Origin: Deinococcus detaillensis
Lineage (GTDB): Bacteria > Deinococcota > Deinococci > Deinococcales > Deinococcaceae
Assembly (NCBI RefSeq): GCF_007280555.1
Contig: NZ_VKDB01000002.1
Span: 248,001 to 312,000 of the forward strand
Direction: 5' to 3'
Length of the DNA stretch: 64,000 bases
The notes beneath the pieces are model-generated. The model was not told the origin of the DNA. It did no database searches and saw nothing but the letters and a program-made list of their open reading frames with translations. Both the position numbers and the translations under genes were made by a program. Each line of letters begins with the position of its first letter. The first letter of the stretch is position 1. Positions 35,084-45,679 of the stretch are shown piece by piece.

Positions 35084-35121
35084 GAGCTGGGCCTCCTGTG
35101 TAGGCGAGAGAGAAAATTTAA

Positions 35122-35135
35122 CTAACGTTTGTTAG
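35122..35135. promoter_or_regulatory. PaaR-like operator
   Basis: CTAACGTTTGTTAG is a perfect 5-bp inverted repeat around a 4-bp centre. It agrees with the Thermus PaaR consensus CNAACGNNCGTTNG, quoted from memory, at all fixed positions but one. It overlaps the predicted paaA transcription start, the position expected for repression relieved by phenylacetyl-CoA. Confidence 0.7.
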
Positions 35136-35138
35136 GCC

Positions 35139-35167
35139 ATTATACCCTGATTCAACTGGGGATTCAA
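35139..35167 (-). promoter_or_regulatory. paaABCD promoter
   Basis: On the minus strand the -35 box TTGAAT (35167-35162) and a perfect -10 box TATAAT (35144-35139) are separated by 17 bp. Transcription would start near 35132, giving an untranslated leader of about 50 nt with an AGGAGG site. This is the clearest sigma-70 promoter in the window. Confidence 0.8.
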
Positions 35168-35601
35168 GCTTGATGTGAAGCCTATCAAGGTCTGGTCAGC
35201 CGTCCAGATCTTAGAGCGTCAGCTTTAGCACTCCGTAGATTCGGCATTCCGTTGGCTGGGCATAGGCTGGAACGGTCAGATAACACTGCTCACTTTACTT
35301 GCGCTACAGGGTTCTCCCAAATTCACCCCTAACGGTTAGCCTCAATACGCTCAGAAACAACCTCTCCCACGATTTTGGTGTTTTTTGGCGCGGTGGCGGT
35401 CATAGCAGGCAGATCGTGGGCGGGGCCGGGCCTTGCCCATTGGCTCAGCTTGAGGCATACTGCACGGGCCGCAGGTGCGGCGTCCCCAGCGCAAGCCGCT
35501 GTGAGTGACGCCCCTGACGATAACCGAACTGTTCGTGTGACGCCTTTTGATAGGGCGTTCTCTTTCCTGATCCGGTTGTCACGGCACCCACTGAGGTGCA
35601 A
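35168..35601 (+). other. Long gap upstream of the SulP gene, possibly a structured leader
   Basis: 434 bp with no credible gene. CCCACGAT (35366-35373) and ATCGTGGG (35413-35420) could close a large stem-loop around a T-run and G-rich segment. Further GC-rich pairings follow between 35420 and 35500. No known riboswitch consensus is recognised. Other frames here have no ribosome-binding sites. Confidence 0.4.
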
Positions 35602-37128
35602 ATGACCACAAGAACCACACTCAACAAACCCGCCCGTTTTAATTTACAGCAGTACAAGCACGAATGGCTGCTCAACCCGCGCCGCGACGTGCTGGCAGGC
35701 GTCGTGGTGGCGCTGGCGCTGATTCCTGAAGCCATCGCCTTCTCGATTATCGCCGGGGTCGATCCGGCGGTGGGCCTCTACGCCTCGTTCATCATCGCCA
35801 TGGTGATCGCCTTCATCGGCGGGCGGCCCGGCATGATCAGCGCGGCGACGGGCGCGATGGCCCTGCTGATGACCGGTCTGGTCAAAGATCACGGCTTGGC
35901 GTATTTGTTTGCCGCCACCATCCTGACCGGCGTGCTGCAAATCGTGTTCGGCTGGGCCAGGCTGGCGCGGTATCTCAAATTCGTGCCGCGCAGCGTGATG
36001 GTCGGCTTTGTCAACGCGCTGGCGATCCTGATTTTCTCGGCGCAGCTTCCGCAGTTCGTCGGGGCCAACTGGCAGATGTACGCGATGGTCGCCGCAGGTC
36101 TGGCGATTATCTATTTGCTGCCGCGCATCTTCAAAGCCATTCCCAGCGCTCTGGTGGCCATCGTGGCGCTGACGCTCGTTTCGGTGTTCAGCGGCGCAAA
36201 TGTCAAAACAGTGGGCGACATGGGCGTCCTGCCCACTTCCCTGCCGCCGTTCGGTTTGCCGCAGGTGCCGCTGACCCTCGAAACACTCGGTATCATCTTT
36301 CCAGTAGCACTGACCTTATCCTTGGTCGGCTTGCTGGAAAGCCTGCTGACTGCTCAACTCGTTGACGAGCGCACCGACACCACCAGCGACAAGAATGTGG
36401 AGTCGCGCGGGCAGGGCGTGGCCAACATCGTCACCGGCTTTTTCGGCGGGATGGCGGGTTGCGCCATGATCGGCCAGAGCATGATCAACGTGACCAACGG
36501 CGGGCGCGGCAGGCTTTCGACATTTGTGGCGGGGGCCTTTTTGCTGCTGCTGATTCTGGTGTTGCAGCCGCTGCTGGTGCAAATTCCGATGGCCGCTCTG
36601 GTCGCCGTGATGATCGTGGTCAGCGTCAGCACTTTCGATTGGAGCAGCCTCAGAACCCTGAGAGTGTTTCCCAAAAGCGAAAGCATCGTGATGCTCTCCA
36701 CCGTGGCCATGACCGTGCTGACCCGCAATTTGTCGCTGGGGGTGCTGGTCGGCGTGGTGCTGAGCGCCCTGTTTTTTGCCCGCAAAATCTCGCAGCTCTC
36801 GGTAGTCACTCACCGCGACGAGCCGGATGGCAGCCGCATCTACCATGTCAGCGGGCAACTCTTTTTTGTCAGCACCCACGATTTCGTGCATCAGTTCGAC
36901 TTTGTTCACGACGCCGAGCAGCCTGCCAGCCCCGTCACGATTGACCTGACCCACGCCCACTTCTGGGACGGCTCAGCGGTAGGAGCGCTCGACAAGGTGA
37001 TGCTGAAATATCAGCGCCTCGGCGTTCCGGCCAGTCTGGTGGGGCTGAACGACGCCTCGGCCACCCTGATCGAGCGCCTGGCGGTGCATGACAAACCCGG
37101 AGCGCTGAGCGGCGAAGTGGGGCACTGA
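35602..37128 (+). CDS. SulP-family anion transporter with STAS domain
   Basis: This 508-residue membrane protein starts at ATG 35602, with GAGG 5 nt upstream. About 12-14 membrane segments fill residues 25-395, starting with the SulP signature [21 protein letters not shown] in part and VGLYASFI. The cytoplasmic STAS domain occupies about residues 400-500 ([21 protein letters not shown]). SulP proteins carry sulfate, bicarbonate or dicarboxylates; the cargo cannot be told from sequence. It is divergent from paaA and followed by the mannosidase on the same strand, with 134 bp between, probably as separate transcription units. Confidence 0.85.
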   Translation: MTTRTTLNKPARFNLQQYKHEWLLNPRRDVLAGVVVALALIPEAIAFSIIAGVDPAVGLYASFIIAMVIAFIGGRPGMISAATGAMALLMTGLVKDHGLAYLFAATILTGVLQIVFGWARLARYLKFVPRSVMVGFVNALAILIFSAQLPQFVGANWQMYAMVAAGLAIIYLLPRIFKAIPSALVAIVALTLVSVFSGANVKTVGDMGVLPTSLPPFGLPQVPLTLETLGIIFPVALTLSLVGLLESLLTAQLVDERTDTTSDKNVESRGQGVANIVTGFFGGMAGCAMIGQSMINVTNGGRGRLSTFVAGAFLLLLILVLQPLLVQIPMAALVAVMIVVSVSTFDWSSLRTLRVFPKSESIVMLSTVAMTVLTRNLSLGVLVGVVLSALFFARKISQLSVVTHRDEPDGSRIYHVSGQLFFVSTHDFVHQFDFVHDAEQPASPVTIDLTHAHFWDGSAVGALDKVMLKYQRLGVPASLVGLNDASATLIERLAVHDKPGALSGEVGH

Positions 37129-37262
37129 GAGCGGATTAAAAGTCGGCAAGCTCAGAAGAAGGCGAACTGAATGCTGGCCTGAGCGCAGCAGATCAGGAGT
37201 AGGGTGAACGGGCTAGAAAAGTCATCCACCCTTTCGCGTTTCACGCAGGAGCCTCATCCACC

Positions 37263-40200
37263 ATGACCAATGCCCTGAGTACCGAACAGAACCTGCTGCG
37301 CCTCGCCAACCGCCTCACCGAATTGGCCGCCTGGCGCGACCTCGCCGCCGTGCCGCTGGCGCTTACCTTCCAATGGAGCGGCGGCACTCAACTGCTCAAA
37401 GAAGGCGATGCCTGGCCTGCCCGCGAATTGCCGGTGACGTTCAGCGCGGTACTGAGCGTGCCCGAGCAGTGGCAAGGCGAGCCGGTTATCCTTGACCTGG
37501 CACTCGGCGGCGAAGCATTGGTGCTGCTCGGCGGGGTGGCGAGGGGCGGCCTCAACCCCTACCACTCCGAAATCTGGCTGGGCGAGACTGTTGCGCCTGA
37601 GCTGGAACTCAGGGTGGAAGCTGTGCCGCGTGGCTTGTTCGGCACGCCCGCCTACGCGCCTAAGGTCGAGCGGGCCAGAGTGCTGCTGCCCGATCTGCAA
37701 GTTCGTGCCCTCTGCGAAGACCTGGCAGCGGCTCACGAAGCGGCGCTGGAACTCCTTAAGCTTGGCCGCAGCGAGATTGCCGACCTGATCGCTGACGCCC
37801 TGAGTGACGTACTCAATCAGATTCCGATTCCACGCGGCGACGGCGCAGCTTACCTGACCCGCGCCTGGCAGCAGCCCGACTTGCGGGCCAATCTCAGCGG
37901 CTTGTGGGACGAATGGAACTTTGCAGGCTTGCCCCTCCCCTACCCCGACGCAAACCGCCCCGCACTGGCGGCGGCCCAGCAAGCCTTGGCCGCCAAGCTG
38001 GACGCCATTCGGCAGCGTTACCCCGCCGAGGGCCGACTGGTGCTGTCAGGCCACGCCCACATTGATCTGGCCTGGCTGTGGCCGCTGGCGGAAACCCGCC
38101 GCAAGATTCGCCGCACCTTCGCCACCGTACTCTCCCTGATGGAGCGCTACCCCGATTTCACCTTCAACCAGTCCTCGGCCCAGATTTACGCTTACCTCGA
38201 ACAAGATGATCCGGCCCTGTTTGAGCGCATCAAGGCAAGGGTGGCTGAGGGCCGCTGGGATGTGGTCGGCGGCATGTGGGTCGAACCCGACGGCAATTTG
38301 ATTTCCGGCGAGTCGTGGGTACGGCAACTTCTCTACGGCCAGCGCTATTTCGCTTCACGCTTCGGGGTACAGGCGCGGGTCTGCTGGCTGCCCGACACCT
38401 TCGGCTACGCCGCCAATTTGCCGCAATTGCTGCGCGGCGCGGGCATTCCGTACTTTTTTACCACCAAGCTGACCTGGAACGAAACCAATACTTTTCCCTA
38501 CGACCTCTACCGCTGGGAAGCGCTGGACGGCTCGCAAGTGCTGGCCCACAGTTTCCGCAACACCGGCCAGGGCTATAACGGCACGTTGGGCGCACATGAC
38601 ACGCTGGCCACTTGGAAGAACTTCAGGGGGAAGCGGCAGCACCAGACCAGCCTGTTCAGCTTCGGCTGGGGTGACGGCGGCGGCGGCCCCACGTTTGAAA
38701 TGCTGGAGCGCTTTGGCCGTCAGCGCGACTTCGCGGGCCTGCCCCAGCTCCAGATGACCCGCGTGGCCGAGTTTTACGACGGGGTGGAAGCGCAGGCCAG
38801 CACTTTGCCCGTCTGGGTGGGCGAGCAATATTTCGAGCTGCACCGGGGCACTTACACCACTCAGGCCCGCATCAAACAGCTCAACCGCGCTCTGGAACAC
38901 GCCCTGACCGACGCCGAAACCGCCGCGAGTCTGGCGTTTAAGCTGTTGGGTCGGCCTTACCCGCGTGAGACATTCGGGCCGCTCTGGGAAGTGCTGCTCC
39001 GAAACCAGTTTCACGACATCCTGCCTGGATCGGGCGTCAAAGCCATTTACGACGATGCCCGCCAAGAGTTGGAGTCCGCCCTTGATGCCGCCGAACAGCA
39101 GCGGAACGCAGCTTTACAAGCCCTCAGCGACGCGCACGGCAGCGGGGAGCGTTTAGTCATCTGGAATCTCACCTTTGACGAGCGCCCTTTGTCGCTGCGC
39201 TTGCCATCTCAAACTGGTATAAAGCTCAGCGCTCCAGACGGGACGCCCATACAGACCGAGCGGCAAGGCGACGGGCTGATCGTCTGCGGCGAAGTGAGGG
39301 TGCCGGGCTTGGGTTATGTTTGCCTCCTGGTGGAGGAAGGAACGTCGGAAGTTTTTGCGTCCGACCACAATCTGGCGCTGGAAAACGAGCACTTACGAGT
39401 CGTTATCAACCCCGACGGCAGCTTGGCGTCCCTTTACGACAAGGCCAGCGGGCGCGAGAGTTTGGAGGGCAGCGGCAACCAACTCTGGCTCTATCCCGAC
39501 GTGCCACGCGAGTGGGAAGCCTGGGAACTGGACGCCAGCTACTCGCAGGGCGGCGAGCGCTTGACGGCTGCTGAAGCCCCAGAACGCTTGATGGGCCAAC
39601 TGGAACAGGCCGTGCGAGTGCGATACGACGCGCAGGGCAGCGACGTGGTGCAGACCTACCGCTTACGGTGCGGCTCACGGCGGCTGGAGATCGACACGCG
39701 GGCCGAGTGGCGGGGCCGCCGCCTCATGCTGCGTTCACTGACGCCGGTGCAGGTGCGGACTGCTCAAGCCAGCTTTGAGACGGCGTTCGGCACGGTGCAG
39801 CGCTCCACAACCACCAACACCTCCTGGGAAGCGGCCCAGTTTGAAGTGCCGGGCCACCGCTTCGCCGATCTGAGCGAGGCCGACTTCGGGGTGAGCCTGC
39901 TGACCGATTCCAAATATGGCTACAGCGCCAAAGGCAACGTGCTGGGCCTGAGCTTGCTGCGCTCCCCGATCAGCCCCGATCCCAGCGCCGACGCCGGAGT
40001 GCATGACTTTACCTATGCGCTTTATCCGCACGCCTTGGATTGGCGAAACGGCACGCTGCGCGAGGCCCACGACCTCAACGCGCCGCTGCTGGCGTTCAGG
40101 AGTTCGGCAAAAGGCAAAAACGATCAGGCCAGTGCCCAGCTTCTGAGTGTGGGCCACCCCGCGCTGCGGCTAAGCGCCCTCAAGCTCTGCGAGGATAGTG

Positions 40201-40367
40201 ACGCCTTGCTGCTGCGGGTGTATGACGCGCACGGCACACGCGGCGACGTGAGGCCGCAGGGCTTGGGCGTGGAGAAATGGACGGCGGTGAACTTACTGGA
40301 AGAGGAGCAAGATAGTGAGCTGAGCTTCACACCCTACCGGGTGGTGAGTTTGAAGAGCGAGCCGTAA
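37263..40367 (+). CDS. Alpha-mannosidase, glycoside hydrolase family 38
   Basis: This 1034-residue retaining, zinc-dependent alpha-mannosidase has zinc ligands in GHAHIDLAWLWPLAETRR (about residues 260-278), a conserved GGMWVEPDGN segment and the nucleophile Asp378 in CWLPDTFGYAANLPQL. Beta-sandwich domains make up the C-terminal half. No signal peptide is seen, so it is cytoplasmic, as is usual for bacterial members that trim mannose-containing oligosaccharides. Start: AGGAG 11 nt before ATG. It does not belong functionally to the paa genes around it; a 50-bp gap separates it from paaK. Confidence 0.9.
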   Translation: MTNALSTEQNLLRLANRLTELAAWRDLAAVPLALTFQWSGGTQLLKEGDAWPARELPVTFSAVLSVPEQWQGEPVILDLALGGEALVLLGGVARGGLNPYHSEIWLGETVAPELELRVEAVPRGLFGTPAYAPKVERARVLLPDLQVRALCEDLAAAHEAALELLKLGRSEIADLIADALSDVLNQIPIPRGDGAAYLTRAWQQPDLRANLSGLWDEWNFAGLPLPYPDANRPALAAAQQALAAKLDAIRQRYPAEGRLVLSGHAHIDLAWLWPLAETRRKIRRTFATVLSLMERYPDFTFNQSSAQIYAYLEQDDPALFERIKARVAEGRWDVVGGMWVEPDGNLISGESWVRQLLYGQRYFASRFGVQARVCWLPDTFGYAANLPQLLRGAGIPYFFTTKLTWNETNTFPYDLYRWEALDGSQVLAHSFRNTGQGYNGTLGAHDTLATWKNFRGKRQHQTSLFSFGWGDGGGGPTFEMLERFGRQRDFAGLPQLQMTRVAEFYDGVEAQASTLPVWVGEQYFELHRGTYTTQARIKQLNRALEHALTDAETAASLAFKLLGRPYPRETFGPLWEVLLRNQFHDILPGSGVKAIYDDARQELESALDAAEQQRNAALQALSDAHGSGERLVIWNLTFDERPLSLRLPSQTGIKLSAPDGTPIQTERQGDGLIVCGEVRVPGLGYVCLLVEEGTSEVFASDHNLALENEHLRVVINPDGSLASLYDKASGRESLEGSGNQLWLYPDVPREWEAWELDASYSQGGERLTAAEAPERLMGQLEQAVRVRYDAQGSDVVQTYRLRCGSRRLEIDTRAEWRGRRLMLRSLTPVQVRTAQASFETAFGTVQRSTTTNTSWEAAQFEVPGHRFADLSEADFGVSLLTDSKYGYSAKGNVLGLSLLRSPISPDPSADAGVHDFTYALYPHALDWRNGTLREAHDLNAPLLAFRSSAKGKNDQASAQLLSVGHPALRLSALKLCEDSDALLLRVYDAHGTRGDVRPQGLGVEKWTAVNLLEEEQDSELSFTPYRVVSLKSEP

Positions 40368-40417
40368 ACTGAGGTCGCGCTTTCAAAATTGACCTTCTCC
40401 CAACCTTGTGAGGTTTT

Positions 40418-41725
40418 ATGTCTTCTCATTCTTTATCTGCTGATTATTTCAATCCTGCCGCCGAAACCATGCCCGTTCCCGAGTTGCGGGCGTTGCAGCT
40501 CGCCCAGCTTCAGGCCACCGCCGAGCGCCTGAGCCAGCGGGTGCCGACTTACCGCGCCAAGTTCGCGGCGGCGGGCGTCACGCCGGGCGACCTGAGCAGC
40601 CTCAGCGATCTGGGCCGCTTTCCCTTCACCTACAAAAGCGATCTACGCGACACCTACCCGTTCGGCCTCTACTCGGTGCCGAGAACCGAGCTGCGCCGCA
40701 TTCACGCCAGCAGCGGCACGACCGGCAAGGCGACGGTGGTGGGCTATGACCAGCACGACCTCGACATTTTCGCCGAGGTCGTGGCCCGCAGCCTCTACGC
40801 GGCGGGAGCGCGGCCCGGCATGCTGTTTCACAATGCCTACGGCTACGGCCTATTCACCGGCGGACTGGGCACCCACGCGGGCGGCGAGCGGCTGGGCCTC
40901 GGGGTGGTGCCGGTGTCGGGCGGCAACACCGACAAACAGGTGCAGCTCATCGAGGACTTCGAGCCGGAAGTGATCGCCTGCACGCCGAGCTACGCGATGG
41001 TGCTGGCCGACGCGCTGGCCCGGCGCGGCCACACGCCCGAGACCATCAGCCTGAAATACGCCGTGCTGGGCGCGGAACCCTGGACCGACACCATGCGCCG
41101 GGAAGTGGAGCGGCGACTGGGCCTGAAGGCGACCAACATCTACGGCCTGTCCGAGATTATCGGCCCCGGCGTCGCCAACGAGGACGTCAGCGAGCAGAGC
41201 GGCAGCTACCTCTGGGAAGACCATTTTTATCCCGAAATCGTCGACCCGGAAACCGGCGCGGTTTTGCCCGACGGCGAATTCGGCGTGTTGGTGCTGAGCA
41301 GCATGACCCGCAGCGCCATGCCAGTGCTGCGCTACTGGACCGGCGACATCACCCGCCTGCTGCCCGCTGACAACTCCACGGGCCGCACCCTGCGCCGGAT
41401 GGACGGCATTCAGGGCCGCAGCGACGACATGCTGATCTTGCGCGGCGTCAACGTGTACCCCAGTCAGCTCGAAGCGGTGCTGGCCCATTTTACCGAGCTG
41501 CGCCCGCATTATCAGCTCGTGCTCTCGCGCAGTGGGGCGATGGACGAACTGCTGCTCAAAGTGGAGAGCGGGCGTCATGACCCCGTCCTGAGCCGCGAGG
41601 TGGTCATTCGCATCAAAGCCCAGGTCGGCGTCAGCGTGACCTGCGAGCTGTGCGAAGACGGCAGTTTGCCCCGCAGCGAGGGCGGCAAGCTCAAACGGGT
41701 GCTGGATTTGCGGGCGGTGCGTTAG
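40418..41725 (+). CDS. paaK: Phenylacetate-CoA ligase
   Basis: This 435-residue AMP-forming ligase activates phenylacetate to phenylacetyl-CoA, the substrate of PaaABCD. The P-loop-like motif SSGTTGKATVVGY lies near residues 96-108. YGLSEIIGPGVANED is the adenylate-binding core, and GRSDDMLILRGVNVYPSQ near residue 335 marks the hinge to the C-terminal domain. The length is typical of PaaK. The ATG is preceded by GAGG. The crotonase gene begins at the very next base after the stop. It is 5 kb from paaABCDZ and has no operator that I can see. Confidence 0.92.
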   Translation: MSSHSLSADYFNPAAETMPVPELRALQLAQLQATAERLSQRVPTYRAKFAAAGVTPGDLSSLSDLGRFPFTYKSDLRDTYPFGLYSVPRTELRRIHASSGTTGKATVVGYDQHDLDIFAEVVARSLYAAGARPGMLFHNAYGYGLFTGGLGTHAGGERLGLGVVPVSGGNTDKQVQLIEDFEPEVIACTPSYAMVLADALARRGHTPETISLKYAVLGAEPWTDTMRREVERRLGLKATNIYGLSEIIGPGVANEDVSEQSGSYLWEDHFYPEIVDPETGAVLPDGEFGVLVLSSMTRSAMPVLRYWTGDITRLLPADNSTGRTLRRMDGIQGRSDDMLILRGVNVYPSQLEAVLAHFTELRPHYQLVLSRSGAMDELLLKVESGRHDPVLSREVVIRIKAQVGVSVTCELCEDGSLPRSEGGKLKRVLDLRAVR

Positions 41726-42562
<837 letters not shown>

Positions 42563-42671
42563 GCGCCTGACCCACTGGCAACCGAACTGAGCGAAATCTG
42601 ACATAACCGCATCTTTAAGCCTCACAGGGTGTTCACTTGTCCCAGTAATCCGGTATACCCGCACGCCGAGG

Positions 42672-42701
42672 TTGTCTAGAGAGATGCTCTCTGCCTAAAA
42701 T
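42672..42701 (+). promoter_or_regulatory. Promoter with internal palindrome upstream of the IclR gene
   Basis: TTGTCT (42672-42677) and TAAAAT (42696-42701) are 18 bp apart, 12 nt before the IclR start. The perfect palindrome AGAGAG-ATG-CTCTCT (42678-42692) fills the spacer, an ideal place for an autoregulatory operator. Confidence 0.6.
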
Positions 42702-42713
42702 GACCGCACCGAC

Positions 42714-43508
42714 ATGCTTACGACCGTTGCCAAAGCCTTTCAGGTGTTGTCTTTATTTACCCCGACCCGTCCGGTCTGGGGCGCGACCAGTGTGGCGGCA
42801 GAACTCGGTCTCAAAAAATCCACCGCCCATGATCTGCTGGGCAGCCTCGCCGAACTGGGGATGCTGCACCGGCAGGGTGGGCAGTACACCGCCGGCCTCA
42901 AGCTGCTGAGCCTTGCCCGCAGCGCTGAGGGCACTTTTCCGTGGCTGGACGCCACCCGCCGCGAAATGGTGACGCTGGCGGCTCAAACGGGTGAAGCCAT
43001 TCACCTCAGCACCTTGCAGGGCTACCGCCTGCTCGATTTGGAAGAAGTGCAGGGCGTCGGCGCGGTGCGGGTGGTGTTCGACAGCCAAATGCCGCCGCAC
43101 TGCACCGCTATGGGAAAGGTGCTGCTCTCCGATGTACCGCCGGAAGAGCTGGCCCGCTTAACTAGCAATTACACCTTGCGGGCGCTGACGCCCAACTCGA
43201 TCACCACCGCTGACGAGCTTCACGGCGAACTGGCGCGGGTGGCCGAGCAGGGCTACGCCTACGACGTGGAAGAAGTCTACGAAGGCGTGTGCTGCATCGC
43301 CGTGCCGGTACGCAGCGAGCGCGGCAAAACGCTGGCCAGTATCAGCGTCTCAGCTCCGGCTTTCCGGTTTTACAAGCACAAAGACGAGCTAAGGAGCGCC
43401 GTGCTGGCCGCCGGAGCGCGGTTGTCATCGGCCCTGAGCAGCCCCGCTCCCAGCACTTCAGCCCACAGCAACTCGGCACACAACAGTCTCACTTCAAACC
43501 GCACTTAG
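42714..43508 (+). CDS. IclR-family transcriptional regulator
   Basis: This 264-residue regulator has an N-terminal winged helix (about 3-55: VAKAFQVLSLF; LKKSTAHDLLGSLAELGML) and an IclR effector domain (about 75-240; HCTAMGKVLLSD, EEVYEGVCCIAVPVR). The Ser/His-rich tail is low complexity. It lies 48 bp upstream of the bkd operon on the same strand and downstream of paaK, so it may control either. The palindrome in its own promoter suggests autoregulation. The effector is unknown; a branched-chain 2-oxoacid or phenylacetate-derived molecule would fit the position. Confidence 0.85.
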   Translation: MLTTVAKAFQVLSLFTPTRPVWGATSVAAELGLKKSTAHDLLGSLAELGMLHRQGGQYTAGLKLLSLARSAEGTFPWLDATRREMVTLAAQTGEAIHLSTLQGYRLLDLEEVQGVGAVRVVFDSQMPPHCTAMGKVLLSDVPPEELARLTSNYTLRALTPNSITTADELHGELARVAEQGYAYDVEEVYEGVCCIAVPVRSERGKTLASISVSAPAFRFYKHKDELRSAVLAAGARLSSALSSPAPSTSAHSNSAHNSLTSNRT

Positions 43509-43556
43509 GTTTTTCTTTTCCGCTGACCCCGCCCATTTTCTTTAGGAGGTTCCACC

Positions 43557-44639
43557 ATGACCGCTGCCCTAACACTACCGCCCGATCCGCGTTTAGAAGG
43601 CACCCTCAGCGTCCTCTCGCCCTCCGGCGAACTGCTGCGCCCCGACTTGGTGCCAGGCGACGAAATTCTGCTCAAGCTCTACACCGGCATGCGCCGCGCC
43701 CGCGTTTTTGATGACCGGGCGATGGTCTTGCAGCGCCAAGGCAAACTCGGCGTTTATCCGTGCTTCGGCGGAATGGAAGCCACCCAAGTCGGCGCGGCGC
43801 TGGCCCTACAAGACGGCGACTGGGTACTGCCCACTTACCGGGGCACGGCACTGGCCATGATGCGCGGCATGACGCTGGCCCAGATTTTGCTGGCTTGGCG
43901 CGGCCATCCGGCGGGCTACCAAGTAGACCCCAAGCTCCACATCCTGCCATTTTACATTCCGATTGCCAACCAGATTCCGCACACGGCGGGCATCGCCTTG
44001 GCCGAAAAGAGGCGCGGCACTGGCCTGCTGGCAATGGCCTTCATCGGCGACGGCGGCACCTCCGAGGGCGACTTCCACGTCGGCGTCAACTTCGCGGGGG
44101 CGTTTTGCGCTCCGGCCATCTTCGTGATCGAAAACAACGGCTGGGCCATCAGCACGCCGACCAGCGTTCAAACGGCGGCCAAAAACCTCGCTTCACGCGC
44201 CGAGGGCTACGGCATGCCGGGTATTCGGGTCGACGGCAACGATGTGCTGGCCATGTATCACGTCACCCTCGAGGCCGCCGAGCGTGCCCGCAGAGGCGAG
44301 GGGCCGACCCTGATCGAAGCCATCACCTACCGGATTTTGCCGCACACCAGCAGCGACGATCCTAAGCGCTACCGCCAAGAAACCGAAGCCGACGCCTGGC
44401 GCGGACGCGATCCTGGCATGCGGCTCAGGGCTTATTTGGAAAGCCGGGGAATGTGGTCGGAGGAGCAGGAACAAGACGTCATGAAAGGCATGGAGGCCGA
44501 GATCAAAGCCGCCATGTTGGAAGCTGACCAAGCCGCGCCGATTGAGCCGGAAGCCTTGCTGGAACACATTTACGCCGAGCCGCTGGCCGAGATGAAAGAT
44601 CAACTCGCCGAGATTCGGGCACTGGAGGCCCTCAAATGA
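43557..44639 (+). CDS. bkdA: Branched-chain 2-oxoacid dehydrogenase E1 component, alpha subunit
   Basis: This 360-residue thiamine diphosphate-dependent subunit decarboxylates the 2-oxoacids of valine, leucine and isoleucine. The ThDP-binding motif begins [13 protein letters not shown] and ends with ENNGWAIS (about residues 163-195). The N-terminal extension and [11 protein letters not shown] segment fit the bkd rather than pyruvate type. A GGAGG site lies 7 nt before ATG. It overlaps the beta subunit by 4 bp. In the bkd complex the alpha and beta chains form a heterotetramer bound to the E2 core. Confidence 0.9.
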   Translation: MTAALTLPPDPRLEGTLSVLSPSGELLRPDLVPGDEILLKLYTGMRRARVFDDRAMVLQRQGKLGVYPCFGGMEATQVGAALALQDGDWVLPTYRGTALAMMRGMTLAQILLAWRGHPAGYQVDPKLHILPFYIPIANQIPHTAGIALAEKRRGTGLLAMAFIGDGGTSEGDFHVGVNFAGAFCAPAIFVIENNGWAISTPTSVQTAAKNLASRAEGYGMPGIRVDGNDVLAMYHVTLEAAERARRGEGPTLIEAITYRILPHTSSDDPKRYRQETEADAWRGRDPGMRLRAYLESRGMWSEEQEQDVMKGMEAEIKAAMLEADQAAPIEPEALLEHIYAEPLAEMKDQLAEIRALEALK

Positions 44640-45652
44640 CCGTTGCCGCCGAGCGCCAAGCTGCACAAGAGCAAGTCAAAACGATGACGATGGTCGCTGC
44701 CGTCAACGACGCCCTGCGCGTCGCCTTGGAGCGCGACGACAAAGTCATGCTATTCGGTGAGGACGTCGGGATGGGCGGAGTCTTCCGGGCCAGCGACAAC
44801 CTGCAAAACCTCTTCGGTGAGGAGCGGGTCTTCAATACCCCGCTGAGCGAAGCCGGAATCATGGGCCTCGCCGTGGGCCTGGGCATCGCGGGCGAAAAGC
44901 CGATTGCCGAACTCCAATTTGCCGGTTTCATTTACCCGGCCCTGGAGCAGATCAACGCCCAGATAGGCCGCTACCGGCAGCGCACTCAGGGCAACTTTCC
45001 GCTGAGCATGGTGGTGCGTGCGCCCTACGGCGGCGGCATCCACTCGCCGGAAATGCACGCCGACAGCCCCGAGGGCTTGGTGGCGGCGGTGCCGGGCGTC
45101 AAGATTGTGATTCCCAGCACTCCCTACGACGCCAAAGGCCTCCTGCTGGCCGCCGTGGACGATCCTGATCCGGTGTTTTTCTTCGAGAGTATTAAACTTT
45201 ACCGCTCCGTGAAAGGCGAAGTGCCCACCGGTCACTACACCGTGCCGCTCGGCAAAGCCAGAATTGCCCGTGAAGGCGACGACTGCACCGTACTGTGTTA
45301 CGGCGGCATGGTGGAAGTCTGCGAAGAAGCAGCGGTGGCGGCGGCGGCAGCGGGCGTGAACGTCGAAGTGGTTGACCTGCGCAGCATCGTGCCGCTGGAT
45401 TTTGAAACGATTTCCGAGAGCGTCAAGAAAACCGGACGGGTGGTCATCGTTCACGAAGCGGCCCGCCGGATGGGATTCGGCGCAGAGTTGTCGGCGCGAA
45501 TCGCCGAAGAACTGATCGAGTACCTGCACGCCCCGATCACCCGCGTGACCGGCTGGGACGCGCCTTATCCGCCGTTCACCGCCGCCGAGCACATGTACCG
45601 GCCCGACGCGGCGCGGGTGGCAGCGGGCATCCGCAAGGTGCTGGATTATTAA
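44636..45652 (+). CDS. bkdB: Branched-chain 2-oxoacid dehydrogenase E1 component, beta subunit
   Basis: This 338-residue partner of the E1 alpha subunit completes the ThDP active site. Family blocks include [52 protein letters not shown] and [13 protein letters not shown]. The ATGA overlap with the alpha gene fixes the start. It is followed by 27 bp and then the thioesterase gene, an unusual interposition before E2. The length is typical. Confidence 0.9.
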   Translation: MTVAAERQAAQEQVKTMTMVAAVNDALRVALERDDKVMLFGEDVGMGGVFRASDNLQNLFGEERVFNTPLSEAGIMGLAVGLGIAGEKPIAELQFAGFIYPALEQINAQIGRYRQRTQGNFPLSMVVRAPYGGGIHSPEMHADSPEGLVAAVPGVKIVIPSTPYDAKGLLLAAVDDPDPVFFFESIKLYRSVKGEVPTGHYTVPLGKARIAREGDDCTVLCYGGMVEVCEEAAVAAAAAGVNVEVVDLRSIVPLDFETISESVKKTGRVVIVHEAARRMGFGAELSARIAEELIEYLHAPITRVTGWDAPYPPFTAAEHMYRPDAARVAAGIRKVLDY

Positions 45653-45679
45653 GGGTCTGAGTACAGGCGGGGTGGCCGA

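Noticed and set aside
35366..35520. Possible SAM-type riboswitch before the SulP gene
   Set aside because: Considered because of a possible link to sulfate, but none of the conserved SAM-I core is visible.
35299..35605. Small overlapping frames in the SulP leader
   Set aside because: Frames on both strands with no start signals; the region looks non-coding.
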